A DNA stretch of 64,000 bases, from NCBI RefSeq assembly GCF_009831655.1, contig NZ_WRPA01000004.1, positions 186,001-250,000 on the forward strand, given 5' to 3'. This document shows positions 51,173 through 59,697 of the stretch, piece by piece (the first letter of the stretch is position 1; every line of letters starts with the position of its first letter). Position numbers and translations under genes: made by a program. This DNA comes from Shewanella insulae. Its GTDB lineage: Bacteria; Pseudomonadota; Gammaproteobacteria; Enterobacterales; Shewanellaceae. A model generated the notes under the pieces. It was not told the origin of the DNA and searched no databases. It saw only the letters and a list, made by a program, of their open reading frames with translations.

Positions 51173-52813
51173 TTAAAGCGCCAGCAGTTTCGGCAGGAAG
51201 CGATTATCTAGCTTGGCTATGTCGCGCTGCTCATCCAATACCTGCTGCAAGATCTCATTACTGGTCAAGGGGTTGGCCAGCACCACGCGGAACACCACAG
51301 AGGTTTTCTCCAGGTTATTGGCCGGAATGATGCGGGTACGGGAGACGAAGGATTTTCCCTGCTCACGCTGACGCTTCTGGATAAACTTGGTCAGGCCGTC
51401 CAGCAATGCATTGATCTCGCTCACACGGGCCTCGTCACCGGCTGCGACCGCCTCATTGAGCAGCGCCTGTACCTTGGCCGGCACATAGCGGTAGGTTAGC
51501 AGGCAGAGCTCTGGTCTTGAGACCAGCTGAAAATCTTCCTGGGCGGCAATCAGCTCGCCGAAGTAACGCGCCTTCTCCAGGCTGTTGTTGATTAAGATCT
51601 CGTAGCCATCGCGGCCGATGATCTGTAAGCAGGCATGCACCAACATGGCCATGCCGGGGCGCGAGCCCTCCAGCGTCTGGCTACCCAGATCTTTCGAGCC
51701 CTTACGCAGAATATATTCGGCGTGGTGTTTGATGGCGTTGGCAAATTCCGGGTCTTTAAACAGCACCATGCCGGCGCCCATGGGCACGTACATCTGCTTG
51801 TGGGCATCGATAGTGACAGAGTCGGCGCGCTCTATGCCAGTCAACAGGTGGCGATACTTGCTCGACAGCAGGCTGGCACCGCCCCAGGCGGCGTCCACAT
51901 GGAAGTGGCAACCCAGCTGCTCGGCGAGATCCGCAAGTTCATCGAGCGGGTCGATATTGCCGGTCTCCGTGGTGCCGGCCACGCCGACAATCGCCATCAC
52001 CTTGATGTTCTGCTCGGCTAACTGCTCGGCCGCCTCGCGCATCTTGGCCACATCTACCTTGTTGTCGCTGGCGCAGGGTACGCTGATGATGTTGTCGCGG
52101 CCTATGCCTAACAGATCCGCGGCCTTGCCGAGGGAGTAGTGACCTCGGGTCGAGACTAGAATGGCCAGATCGTCATAACCATAGTGACGCAGCGCCCGCA
52201 TCAGGCCAGATTGGGCTACGCCCTTGAAGTCGCCGTCAGGCTTTAACAGGCGGTTACGGGCGATCCACAGCGCCGTGATGTTGGCGACCGTGCCGCCGGA
52301 GCAGAAGGCGCCGAGGGAGTGACTGGCGCTGTGCATCCAGCTCTGGTAGAACACTTCTGTCTGGCCATAGACCATGTGGTGCATCATCCCCAGCACCTGA
52401 CGCTCCAGCGGCGTGAAGGCCTTAGAGGTCTCTATCTTCACCAGGTTTTGGTTGAGCCCCACCATCATCTTCGACAGCGGCAGCACGAAATAGGGCAGCG
52501 CCGAGGTCATATGGCCTATGAAGCTGGGAGCCGAGGTGTGCACGCTGTGGGCGATCAGGGTTTGCATCATCTGCTCGGCATAGTCGGAGACGAAGCTGGG
52601 GGCACTTGGGATCTGGTAGGCCTGGAAATCTTTTTCTATTTCGGTCAGCGGCTTCTCGACCGCGACGATACTCTCCTTGAGGAAGCCCATCAGGTTTTCC
52701 GACAGGTTTTTCTCTATCTTACCCAGGGTCGAATTTGGTGCCTCGGGCAGAGTGAAAATACGCATCAAGGCCTCTTCGGAGGCGGTCGCTTGTCGTGTCT
52801 GTTTTGATGTCAT
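51173..52813 (-). CDS. panP: PLP-dependent aspartate 1-decarboxylase, PanP type
   Basis: A group II pyridoxal-phosphate decarboxylase of about 546 residues from ATG 52813 (578 from an upstream ATG whose extra residues look unconserved). Marks: GAFCSGGTVANITALWIARN, STRGHYSLGKAADLLGIG, FHVDAAWGGA (PLP-binding Asp) and the PLP lysine in TIDAHKQMYVPMGAG. The closest known family is PanP of Vibrio and Shewanella, which makes beta-alanine for pantothenate in genomes without panD. Earlier annotations of this family are often glutamate decarboxylase. Confidence 0.87.
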   Translation of the reverse strand: MTSKQTRQATASEEALMRIFTLPEAPNSTLGKIEKNLSENLMGFLKESIVAVEKPLTEIEKDFQAYQIPSAPSFVSDYAEQMMQTLIAHSVHTSAPSFIGHMTSALPYFVLPLSKMMVGLNQNLVKIETSKAFTPLERQVLGMMHHMVYGQTEVFYQSWMHSASHSLGAFCSGGTVANITALWIARNRLLKPDGDFKGVAQSGLMRALRHYGYDDLAILVSTRGHYSLGKAADLLGIGRDNIISVPCASDNKVDVAKMREAAEQLAEQNIKVMAIVGVAGTTETGNIDPLDELADLAEQLGCHFHVDAAWGGASLLSSKYRHLLTGIERADSVTIDAHKQMYVPMGAGMVLFKDPEFANAIKHHAEYILRKGSKDLGSQTLEGSRPGMAMLVHACLQIIGRDGYEILINNSLEKARYFGELIAAQEDFQLVSRPELCLLTYRYVPAKVQALLNEAVAAGDEARVSEINALLDGLTKFIQKRQREQGKSFVSRTRIIPANNLEKTSVVFRVVLANPLTSNEILQQVLDEQRDIAKLDNRFLPKLLAL

Positions 52814-52958
52814 CGAGGCGCGTCGCTTAACTTGTGTCTGTTTTGAAATAGAAAAAACAGGCGATCGAAAAAGGGAGCTAACTTTACTGTAAGCTTTATA
52901 CAGCATCAAGGGGAAAAGTGAAATGGCTGGCGGGCGACTGGTCTATTAGAGGCTAGCC

Positions 52959-53030
52959 TTGAGCCGAATTGAAAGCCTTTAGCCGAAATGAAAGCTGTGA
53001 GCCGATATAAACAGCCCTGAACCAAAGTGG
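52959..53030. repeat. 19-20-base degenerate tandem repeat upstream of panP
   Basis: TTGAGCCGAATTGAAAGCCT, TTAGCCGAAATGAAAGCTG, TGAGCCGATATAAACAGCCC and a weaker TGAACCAAAGTGG lie end to end between panP and the glycerate kinase gene. Confidence 0.75.
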
Positions 53031-53062
53031 CGTCAGGGCATTTAGGATAACTTGGAAAACAG

Positions 53063-54208
53063 CTAACGCCCCAGACGATAGAGGCGGGCGACGTTGAGCG
53101 CGCAGCTATAGAGGTTATGACGGGCGCCGGCCAGTACCTCCTCGAGTGGCAAGGCCCTCGGGGTCACGGAAAACAGGGCGTCTATGCCGTGGTCCAGCAA
53201 CACATTGGCATCCTCACTGACGCAGCCGGCGATGGCGATAACCGGGATCCCCTGCTTGTTGGCCTCGCGGGTGACCCCCATGGGGGTCTTGCCATGCAGG
53301 GTCTGGCTGTCGAGGCGGCCTTCGCCCGTGATGACGAGATCCGCGCCCTTGAGATGTTCGCTTAGCCTGACCGTCTCCATGACGATATCTATGCCGGGTC
53401 TTAACTTGGCGCCCAGATAGGCCAGCATGGCAAAGCCCATGCCGCCTGCGGCGCCGGCGCCCGGCATGTCGCGGCACTCTTTGAGGCCAGCAGCATGGGT
53501 GATATCGGCAAAGTGGCTAAGGGCCTTGTCTAATCTGTCGACCATGATCTCATCGGCGCCTTTCTGGGGGCCGAAGATGGCCGAGGCGCCCTTGTCGCCA
53601 CACAGTGGATTGTCCACATCGCAGGCGACCTCAATGGCTACCTGGGCAAGCCGTGGATGCAGCTCGCCGATATCGACATTGGCAAGGTGTTCTAGCGCGG
53701 CGCCGCCGGGTCTTAGGGGTTTACCGTCATTGTCCAGCAGGTGCGCGCCCAGGGCTTGCAGCATGCCGGCGCCGCCGTCGTTGGTGGCACTGCCGCCAAG
53801 GCCGAGGATCAGATGGGTCACGCCGCTATTGAGGGCATGACAAATAAGTTCGCCCGTGCCATAACTGGTGGTGACCAAGGGATCGCGTAAGAGACTCGGC
53901 ACATGGTGCAGGCCCGAGGCGGAGGCCATCTCGATCACCGCAGTGCGCTGCCCTGGCGCCTCCTGACCCAGCAGACCATAGTGGGCATCCACCTGACTGC
54001 CAAGGGGGCCGGTAACCTTAAGCTCGACCAGCTTGCCGCCGGTGGCATCCACCATAGATTGCACCGTGCCTTCGCCGCCGTCGGCGACCGGCAACTTGAT
54101 AAATTCGGCGTCGGGAAGCACCTCACAAACCCCCCGGGCTATCTCAGTGGCGACTTCCATGGCGCTCAAGCTTTCTTTATATGAATCGGGCGCGATGACT
54201 ATTTTCAT
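53063..54208 (-). CDS. glxK: Glycerate kinase
   Basis: A 381-residue GarK/GlxK-family kinase that phosphorylates D-glycerate (usually to 2-phosphoglycerate). Motifs: MKIVIAPDSYKESLSAMEVA, KLPVADGGEGTVQSM, LGLGGSATNDGGAGMLQALG, CDVDNPLCGDKGAS and TGEGRLDSQTLHGKTPMGV. GGAAG precedes the start. It lies 105 bases after the GntP-type permease gene on the same strand; together they form a glycerate uptake and activation pair. Confidence 0.95.
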   Translation of the reverse strand: MKIVIAPDSYKESLSAMEVATEIARGVCEVLPDAEFIKLPVADGGEGTVQSMVDATGGKLVELKVTGPLGSQVDAHYGLLGQEAPGQRTAVIEMASASGLHHVPSLLRDPLVTTSYGTGELICHALNSGVTHLILGLGGSATNDGGAGMLQALGAHLLDNDGKPLRPGGAALEHLANVDIGELHPRLAQVAIEVACDVDNPLCGDKGASAIFGPQKGADEIMVDRLDKALSHFADITHAAGLKECRDMPGAGAAGGMGFAMLAYLGAKLRPGIDIVMETVRLSEHLKGADLVITGEGRLDSQTLHGKTPMGVTREANKQGIPVIAIAGCVSEDANVLLDHGIDALFSVTPRALPLEEVLAGARHNLYSCALNVARLYRLGR

Positions 54209-54313
54209 GCAGGCTTCCTGTGTGAAGAGGGAGGAATATAGTACAAAATCTGAAATAAATCAGCTGTGTAGACCGGCGCCCAGGTTTAGGCCAATGACGC
54301 CGGTTTGTTTAGC

Positions 54314-55672
54314 TTAGAGTAGGACGAGACTCAGCAAATAGACAAGAAGCATGGCGGTAACACCCTGGATAAGGGTCGCCATGGTTTGCGCCTTGTAGGC
54401 CTGCTTCACGCTCATACGGCTAAACTGAGTCACCACCCAGAAGAAGCTGTCGTTGGCGTGGGAGACAGTCATGGCGCCGGCGCCGATGGCCATCACGGTC
54501 AGCACTCGGCCCATGTCGCTGGCAAGGCCGATATCGCCAAGCATAGGGGCTACCAGGGCCGAGGTGGCCACCAGGGCAACGGTCGATGAGCCCTGGGCGG
54601 ATTTCAGCGCCGCGGCGACGATAAATGGCATGAAGATGCCTATGCCTAAAGCCGAGAGTGAGCTGCCGAGGAAGCTACCTATCTCCGTGGCCTTGAGCAC
54701 GGCGCCGAAGGCTCCGCCTGCCCCGGTGATCAGCAGGATAGGCGCGGCTACCACTAAGCCGTGGCTGATGCGATCGCTAAATTCTTTGATTTTATCCTGA
54801 CTCTTGAGCAGGCTTAGGGACAGGAACAGGCCTATCATCAGGGCGTTTACCGGTTGACCCAGGAAGGCCAGGGTATCAAACAGGGCGCCATCACCCAGTG
54901 GCTGCGAGGGGAACTTGGCGATCGAGCCCAGGCAGATAAGTAAAATCGGCACGAAAATAGGGGCAAATGCCTTGGCCGGGCTAGGTAGCTCACCATAGGC
55001 GGCCTTGAGCTGCTCGAAGTCTTCTACATTGCTCTTTAGCTCCTCGGCGCCTTCACCGTCGGGCTCGACATGGGCGAAGCGGTTGGCCCATAACATGCCA
55101 GCCAGGGCGGCGACAGCCGCGACGAAGATGCCCACGCCTATGACCAGACCCAGGTTTGACTCTAGTCCCAGGTTACCGGCGGCGGCAATCGGGCCGGGCG
55201 TTGGCGGCACGAACGTGTGGGTGGCGTATAGGCCGGTAGCCAGGGCGACGCTCATGGAGACGCTGGAGACTTTCATGCGGTTGGCCATCGACTGCTTGAG
55301 CGAGTTGAGGATCACGAAGCCCGAATCACAAAATACCGGGATAGAGACCAGGTAGCCGATGATCGACATGGTCAGGGTCGGGAAGCGTTTCCCAAGCACT
55401 TTAATCACCACATCGGCCATGGTGATGGCCGCGCCGCTCTTCTCTAATATGGTACCTATGATAGTACCCAGCACGATAACCAGGCCAATATAGCCCAGGA
55501 TACCGCCGAAGCCGGAGGTGATGGTTTTTGCCACATCGGCGCTGGGTAGCCCGTAGGCAAAGGCGGCGATGAAAGAGGCGAGAATAAGGGTTAGGAAGGG
55601 GTGAAGCTTAAATTTGGATGTCGCGATAACGATAAAGGCTATCACGGCGATCAAGATCAGTACTAGGCTCAT
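54314..55672 (-). CDS. GntP-family permease, probably for glycerate
   Basis: A 452-residue inner-membrane H+ symporter with about 12-14 helices. Family marks: GFGGILGYIGLVIVLGTIIG, GAAITMADVVIKVLGKRFP, FCDSGFVILNSL, HTFVPPTPGPIAAAGNLG and MTVSHANDSFFWVVTQFS. GntP proteins carry gluconate and related sugar acids; pairing with glycerate kinase suggests glycerate here. Its upstream region carries nested palindromes (55760-55810). Confidence 0.92.
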   Translation of the reverse strand: MSLVLILIAVIAFIVIATSKFKLHPFLTLILASFIAAFAYGLPSADVAKTITSGFGGILGYIGLVIVLGTIIGTILEKSGAAITMADVVIKVLGKRFPTLTMSIIGYLVSIPVFCDSGFVILNSLKQSMANRMKVSSVSMSVALATGLYATHTFVPPTPGPIAAAGNLGLESNLGLVIGVGIFVAAVAALAGMLWANRFAHVEPDGEGAEELKSNVEDFEQLKAAYGELPSPAKAFAPIFVPILLICLGSIAKFPSQPLGDGALFDTLAFLGQPVNALMIGLFLSLSLLKSQDKIKEFSDRISHGLVVAAPILLITGAGGAFGAVLKATEIGSFLGSSLSALGIGIFMPFIVAAALKSAQGSSTVALVATSALVAPMLGDIGLASDMGRVLTVMAIGAGAMTVSHANDSFFWVVTQFSRMSVKQAYKAQTMATLIQGVTAMLLVYLLSLVLL

Positions 55673-55759
55673 AGGGTGTCCCTGTATTGGGTTATATTTG
55701 TTGGTTTGATCTAGCGATGACCCGTTAACTCGCTCCTAGCGCGGGAGCAAAGGGTTTTC

Positions 55760-55810
55760 AGGCTGGCACTATTATCCGGATAATCGGACAATCTGGCTTC
55801 GTGCCAGCCT
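55760..55810 (-). promoter_or_regulatory. Nested palindromes upstream of the glycerate permease gene
   Basis: The outer arms AGGCTGGCAC (55760-55769) and GTGCCAGCCT (55801-55810) are perfectly complementary. Inside lies the perfect 14-base dyad ATTATCCGGATAAT (55771-55784). The structure stands about 90 bases before the permease start. The dyad is a plausible regulator site (perhaps of the SdaR-like protein at 61459); the outer arms could form an RNA stem. Confidence 0.5.
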
Positions 55811-55831
55811 CCTAATATTTAACTTATGTGC

Positions 55832-55865
55832 AACCGATATTTGTGCGTTTGCCCAAATATCGGTT
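55832..55865. other. 12-base-arm perfect hairpin
   Basis: AACCGATATTTG and CAAATATCGGTT pair perfectly around ten bases. No T tract follows on either strand, so this is not an ordinary terminator. Confidence 0.6.
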
Positions 55866-56134
55866 GAGAGAGAGGAATAAAGTCGGTCTAGATCACAAAA
55901 TGACCGACAGGGCGTGTTCGATTAGGCGGTTAATATATCGTCGTGGGCAGATTGCCAGTTGACCTCACCGCGACAGGCGCTGCCGCAGGTCTTAGCCGTC
56001 CCGGCCTGCGTCTCTAACCTTGCTTAGAGTAGACCTCGCTTGCACCTATACGTAGGTACAGAACAGTTGCCACGGCTCCGATCCGTTATATTGCTAGCCT
56101 AAGTTTTGGGTGGGTAAGATTGTAGTTTGCCACG

Positions 56135-56506
56135 CTATTTATGTTTTCTATTGGCCCCAGGAGGTACCTGGTGGCAACTCCATGGTTTATGTTCAGCATT
56201 GTCCTTAATATTTTGATCGACAAATTTGTAATAACTTTCTTTGGTATGTGTCCACCAGTCGTTATGCAAGTCGGCTCCATGTTGCTTGAGCACTTTCTCA
56301 ATACCGTCGAGATCGATATGAGTTGCATCATAGGCAAGGTGTATTTCACCCGTTCTTATGTTGTAACTCACCTCATCAATGCCAAAAATGTCATCAATTT
56401 CAGCTATCAAGGCATCGTAGTTATCTTGGGTAACCTTGCTTAGTTTCAGGTTTCGGATCACTAAATTCTGTTCTCTTACGCCAACTCTATGATCTAAATC
56501 GCTCAT
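56135..56506 (-). CDS. HMA-like ferredoxin-fold protein without metal-binding cysteines
   Basis: A 123-residue protein. Residues ~14-78 follow a beta-alpha-beta-beta-alpha-beta order (LVIRNLKLSKVTQ, YDALIAEIDDIFGIDEVSYN, GEIHLAYDATHID, LDGIEKVLKQHGAD) like heavy-metal-associated domains, but the CxxC metal site is absent. The C-terminal tail is His/Lys-rich (HNDWWTHTKES, PWSCHQVPPGANRKHK) with one cysteine. Divergent from a universal stress protein gene. The fold assignment is by pattern only. Confidence 0.6.
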   Translation of the reverse strand: MSDLDHRVGVREQNLVIRNLKLSKVTQDNYDALIAEIDDIFGIDEVSYNIRTGEIHLAYDATHIDLDGIEKVLKQHGADLHNDWWTHTKESYYKFVDQNIKDNAEHKPWSCHQVPPGANRKHK

Positions 56507-56668
56507 GACTTATCTCCTAAGGTGAGTAACTAACCGTTTCAGTTAAAGCTTAGGGCTGTGTCTAAGACACAGGTCAAGCATTTTCGGCCGAAGAGCCTGG
56601 GCCAATCGGTTAGGTGTGACGCTGCTAGACTTAAGGTAGTTATTTATCCTGTAACAAGGAGAGCTGTT

Positions 56669-57058
56669 ATGAGTTACAAACATATTCTGGTGGCGGTCGA
56701 TCTGTCTGAGTCTAGCCGAGTGGTAATAGATAAGGCGGTTACATTGGCGAGGGGCGGCAATAGTAAGGTTTCTTTTGTTTATGTTGATGTGGACAGTGTG
56801 GCCATCACCCCGCAGGAAGAGTCCGAGATGCAGCAGGAGCTCCAGGCCATGGCAACATTAAGCAACTATCCCATAGCTGAAACCTTAGTGGTGATAGGCG
56901 ACCTGCATATGAAACTTGCTGGTATCGCCAAGGAGAGAAATGTCGATCTCCTGGTCTGTGGCCACCATCATAAGTTCTTGAGTAGCTTGTTTTCCTCAGT
57001 GCCCAAGGTGGCTAACGCCGTCGAGGCCGACCTTCTCGTGGTCTATCTCGATCACTAG
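56669..57058 (+). CDS. Universal stress protein (UspA family)
   Basis: About 129 residues from ATG 56669, which has GGAGAG at a good distance. It opens MSYKHILVAVDLSESSRVVI and contains the segment LVVIGDLHMKLAGIAKERNV-DLLVCGHHHKFLSSLFSSVP, but the full nucleotide motif G-2x-G-9x-G-(S/T) is only partly recognisable. UspA-type rather than ATP-binding type is likely. It shares a divergent promoter region with the HMA-like gene. Confidence 0.93.
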   Translation: MSYKHILVAVDLSESSRVVIDKAVTLARGGNSKVSFVYVDVDSVAITPQEESEMQQELQAMATLSNYPIAETLVVIGDLHMKLAGIAKERNVDLLVCGHHHKFLSSLFSSVPKVANAVEADLLVVYLDH

Positions 57059-57423
57059 TCCTGATTGGTTAAACAGTGAAGGTTTAAGGTTCGCTCAAAC
57101 CTTGGATTGAGGTGTTTGGCTAAGTCATTGACCTTTCTGAGGACCTATTACCTGTTGCGAGTGGCATGTTGAATTGTAGCTTCGGCTGGAATTGTCCTCT
57201 GGAGGGGGAAGGTCGAACCTTCGCTGTAACCTAGCACCCGCCGGAGAGGAGTTAGGTTGCAATGAGGGGGTGGCCTTCAAGAACCTTCCAAAGAACTATT
57301 TCTGTAGAAGCTACTAGCAAAACTCCTTTGGGGCAGATAGGCAATAAAGCCATTTGTGCTGACCTCGACTTAGATCAAAACAACCTTCCCAATAACCCCT
57401 TAATATTGGCGTGAACTGGCACC
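57059..57423. other. 365-base intergenic region with repeated AAGGTT/AACCTT pairings
   Basis: No open frame of note. Several complementary pieces recur: AAGGTTT/AAACCTT (57080-57104), GAAGGT/ACCTTC (near 57208-57222), AACCTA/TAGGTT and a final AGAACCTTCC. They could fold into a structured RNA, but no promoter or terminator frames it clearly. Confidence 0.4.
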
Positions 57424-58326
57424 CTAAAGCTGATGTTCCCGTTCCCAGTCATGACAGAAGGCGATAAAGGTTTTCAGTAGCGGGCTTAAGTACTTCTCCT
57501 TATGGACCAGTAACCAGAAGCGGCGCTTCATGTTCAGCGGCAGCTTGAGCACCTTGACCCGTCCATCGCAGATCGCCGGTTCGGCGGACAGGCGTGACAG
57601 ACAGGCGAGGCCGAGTCCGGCTGAGACTGAGTTGATTAGGGCCTCAGTGTTGTTGAGCTGAAAGGCTTCATGCCATTGCTCTAGCCTAGGAGCGACGACG
57701 CGTAGGAAGAATTCTCGGGAGCCTGAGCCGGCCTCGCGCAAGATCCAGTGACTGGCCTCCAGTTCATGCAGGGGGATGTCGCTATCTGCAGGCAGGGGAT
57801 GAGTTGGCGGGCAGATCACGCACATCTCATCTGAGCTGAAAGGGGTCGCGTCTATCTCCGAGTGTTGGATCTTACCCTCGATCAGCGCGATATCCAGTTC
57901 ATAGTCGATCAGCATGTCGCAGATCTGAGCCGAATTGGAGATAAACAGGCTCTGCAACTCATGCTGGGTATGGCGGCGAAAGTCACTCAGCAGATAGGGA
58001 GCCACCTGGTTGCCCAGGGTGTCACTGGCGCCGATACGCAGCTGGCCCGAGAGTGATTTTTCATCGCTAAACAGATGCTCGATATCGCCGGCTCTGTGCA
58101 GGAGCTCATCGGCCAGGGGCTGCAACTTGTGTCCCTCCTGATTGAGGATGAGACGGTTGTTCACCCGGTCAAAAAGGTGATGGCCGAGCTGCTTCTCCAG
58201 CTCTGACAGCGCCATGCTCACCGCCGCCTTAGAGAGAAACAGGCTGTCGGCCGCGGCGGTTAGGGTCTTATGTTGGGTGAGGGTGCTAAAGACCTTGAGT
58301 TGCTTGAGCGAGATGTGGCTGGCCAT
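57424..58326 (-). CDS. LysR-family transcriptional regulator
   Basis: A 300-residue LysR regulator: winged helix ISLKQLKVFSTLTQHKTLTA, ADSLFLSKAAVSMALSELEK and LFDRVNNRLILNQEG, then the periplasmic-binding-like effector domain (GQLRIGASDTLGNQVAPYLL). It is divergent from a TDT-family transporter across 109 bases and probably controls it. The effector is not evident; the YeiE/CysB-like relatives respond to inorganic sulfur compounds, which would fit a sulfite exporter. Confidence 0.93.
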   Translation of the reverse strand: MASHISLKQLKVFSTLTQHKTLTAAADSLFLSKAAVSMALSELEKQLGHHLFDRVNNRLILNQEGHKLQPLADELLHRAGDIEHLFSDEKSLSGQLRIGASDTLGNQVAPYLLSDFRRHTQHELQSLFISNSAQICDMLIDYELDIALIEGKIQHSEIDATPFSSDEMCVICPPTHPLPADSDIPLHELEASHWILREAGSGSREFFLRVVAPRLEQWHEAFQLNNTEALINSVSAGLGLACLSRLSAEPAICDGRVKVLKLPLNMKRRFWLLVHKEKYLSPLLKTFIAFCHDWEREHQL

Positions 58327-58435
58327 AAAAATTAATGTTTAGTTATTCTGAACGTTAGTTATAAATAATTAGATATAACAAAACAATAGGCAAGCGTATT
58401 ATTGCTTCACAGCAAGAAACCTGATTGAGATTGTG

Positions 58436-59407
58436 ATGATTCATAAAACGAAAAAGGCAGTAATGGGCGTTCCTACACCTATGGCGGGTCTGGCACTGGG
58501 CATTGCAAGCCTAGGTTGGTGCTGGGAAAACTTCACTGAGCTCCATGGTTATGGCCAGTGGGCTGGCGCCGCCATTGCGAGCCTGTTGTTAGCCGTCTTG
58601 AGCGTTAAGTTTTTCTTTCATAAGCATCTTTTAAGGCAAGATCTCGCCCACCCGGTCGTCGGCAGCGTGGTGCCTACCTTCGCGATGGCGACTATGGTGG
58701 TGTCTAACTCATTGGGGCAATTCTATCCTGGCGCTGGCGATGCCCTGTGGCTGGCGGCTGTGGCGCTGCATATCGTCTTCCTGGTGAGCTTTATCTATCA
58801 CAGGATGAAAGATTTTGAGCTGCACCACATGGTCCCCAGCTGGTTTGTGCCGCCGGTGGGCATAGTGGTTGCCGATGTATCTTTCTCGGGCAACCCGGCC
58901 CTGGCGGCTATAGCACAAGGCACTCTAGTCTTTGGCATGCTGGCCTATGCCGTGATGCTGCCCATGATGATCTATCGCCTGATGTTTACCCATGAGGTGC
59001 CCGATGCGGCTAAGCCTACGTTGGCGATTCTGGCGGCGCCAGCCAGCCTTTCGCTGGCAGGTTACCTAACGGTCACGGCGACGCCATCGCCGGTGATCAT
59101 CGCCCTGTTATTTGGTATCGCCGTGTTGATGACGGCCATCATCTACCTGGCGTTTTATAAACTCCTGAGGTTGCCCTTTAGCCCTGGCTATGCGGCGTTT
59201 ACCTTCCCCATGGTAATAGGCAGCACGGCGCTGTTCAAGATGGCCAACTGGATGCTACTTGAAGGGATAGAAGCCGAGTATGTACAGCAGGTGAGAGATC
59301 TCGCGGCGCTGGAGTTGATGGTGGCGACAGTTGTGGTGGTCTATGTTTCTCTGCGTTACATCAACAACCTAGTGATACAGCCGCGCCTAGTTTCACGGAC
59401 GGTTTAG
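58436..59407 (+). CDS. TDT-family transporter (TehA/sulfite exporter-like)
   Basis: About 323 residues with ten membrane helices, as in TehA/SLAC1 and Ssu1 proteins. It begins VPTPMAGLALGIASLGWCWE and has VVGSVVPTFAMATMVVS, WFVPPVGIVVADVS and FTFPMVIGSTALFKMANW. Family members export anions such as sulfite or dicarboxylates or confer tellurite resistance. ATG 58436 directly follows an in-frame GTG. The last codons run into a 17-base repeat array (59389-59456). Confidence 0.9.
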   Translation: MIHKTKKAVMGVPTPMAGLALGIASLGWCWENFTELHGYGQWAGAAIASLLLAVLSVKFFFHKHLLRQDLAHPVVGSVVPTFAMATMVVSNSLGQFYPGAGDALWLAAVALHIVFLVSFIYHRMKDFELHHMVPSWFVPPVGIVVADVSFSGNPALAAIAQGTLVFGMLAYAVMLPMMIYRLMFTHEVPDAAKPTLAILAAPASLSLAGYLTVTATPSPVIIALLFGIAVLMTAIIYLAFYKLLRLPFSPGYAAFTFPMVIGSTALFKMANWMLLEGIEAEYVQQVRDLAALELMVATVVVVYVSLRYINNLVIQPRLVSRTV

Positions 59408-59456
59408 TTTCACGGATAGCCTAGTGTTACGGATAGGCGAGTTTTACTAATAGCCT
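59389..59456. repeat. 17-base degenerate tandem array across the TDT stop codon
   Basis: AGTTTCACGGACGGTTT, AGTTTCACGGATAGCCT, AGTGTTACGGATAGGCG and AGTTTTACTAATAGCCT are consecutive. The first unit encodes the last residues (VSRTV) and stop of the transporter; an 18-base related unit may precede it. Confidence 0.85.
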
Positions 59457-59697
59457 AATATCGCGTCCTTTCTACAGCGCGATAGGGATATGTATTATTG
59501 GCTAGGATGCCATGCTCTCATTTCTCAATAGGCTTTCGCTAGTCAGCATCACAAGAATACAACCTGGCCGCTACTGCGCTCATCACACAAATTATTACTT
59601 CAGCCCCATGACTTCACCGGCGTGAGCGCGTAAAATCCCCGCTTTCAGTAAGGGCCTCAATGCCAAATGGGCCCACGTATCGCCCTAATTACCCAAG

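Larger units (their letters stand above)
55673..56134. other. 462-base palindrome-rich intergenic region
   Basis: No credible gene is seen. It contains the nested palindromes 55760-55810 upstream of the permease, a 12-base-arm hairpin at 55832-55865 and a GTCGGTC/GACCGAC pair at 55882-55908. The part from 55920 to 56130 is unremarkable. Confidence 0.55.
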
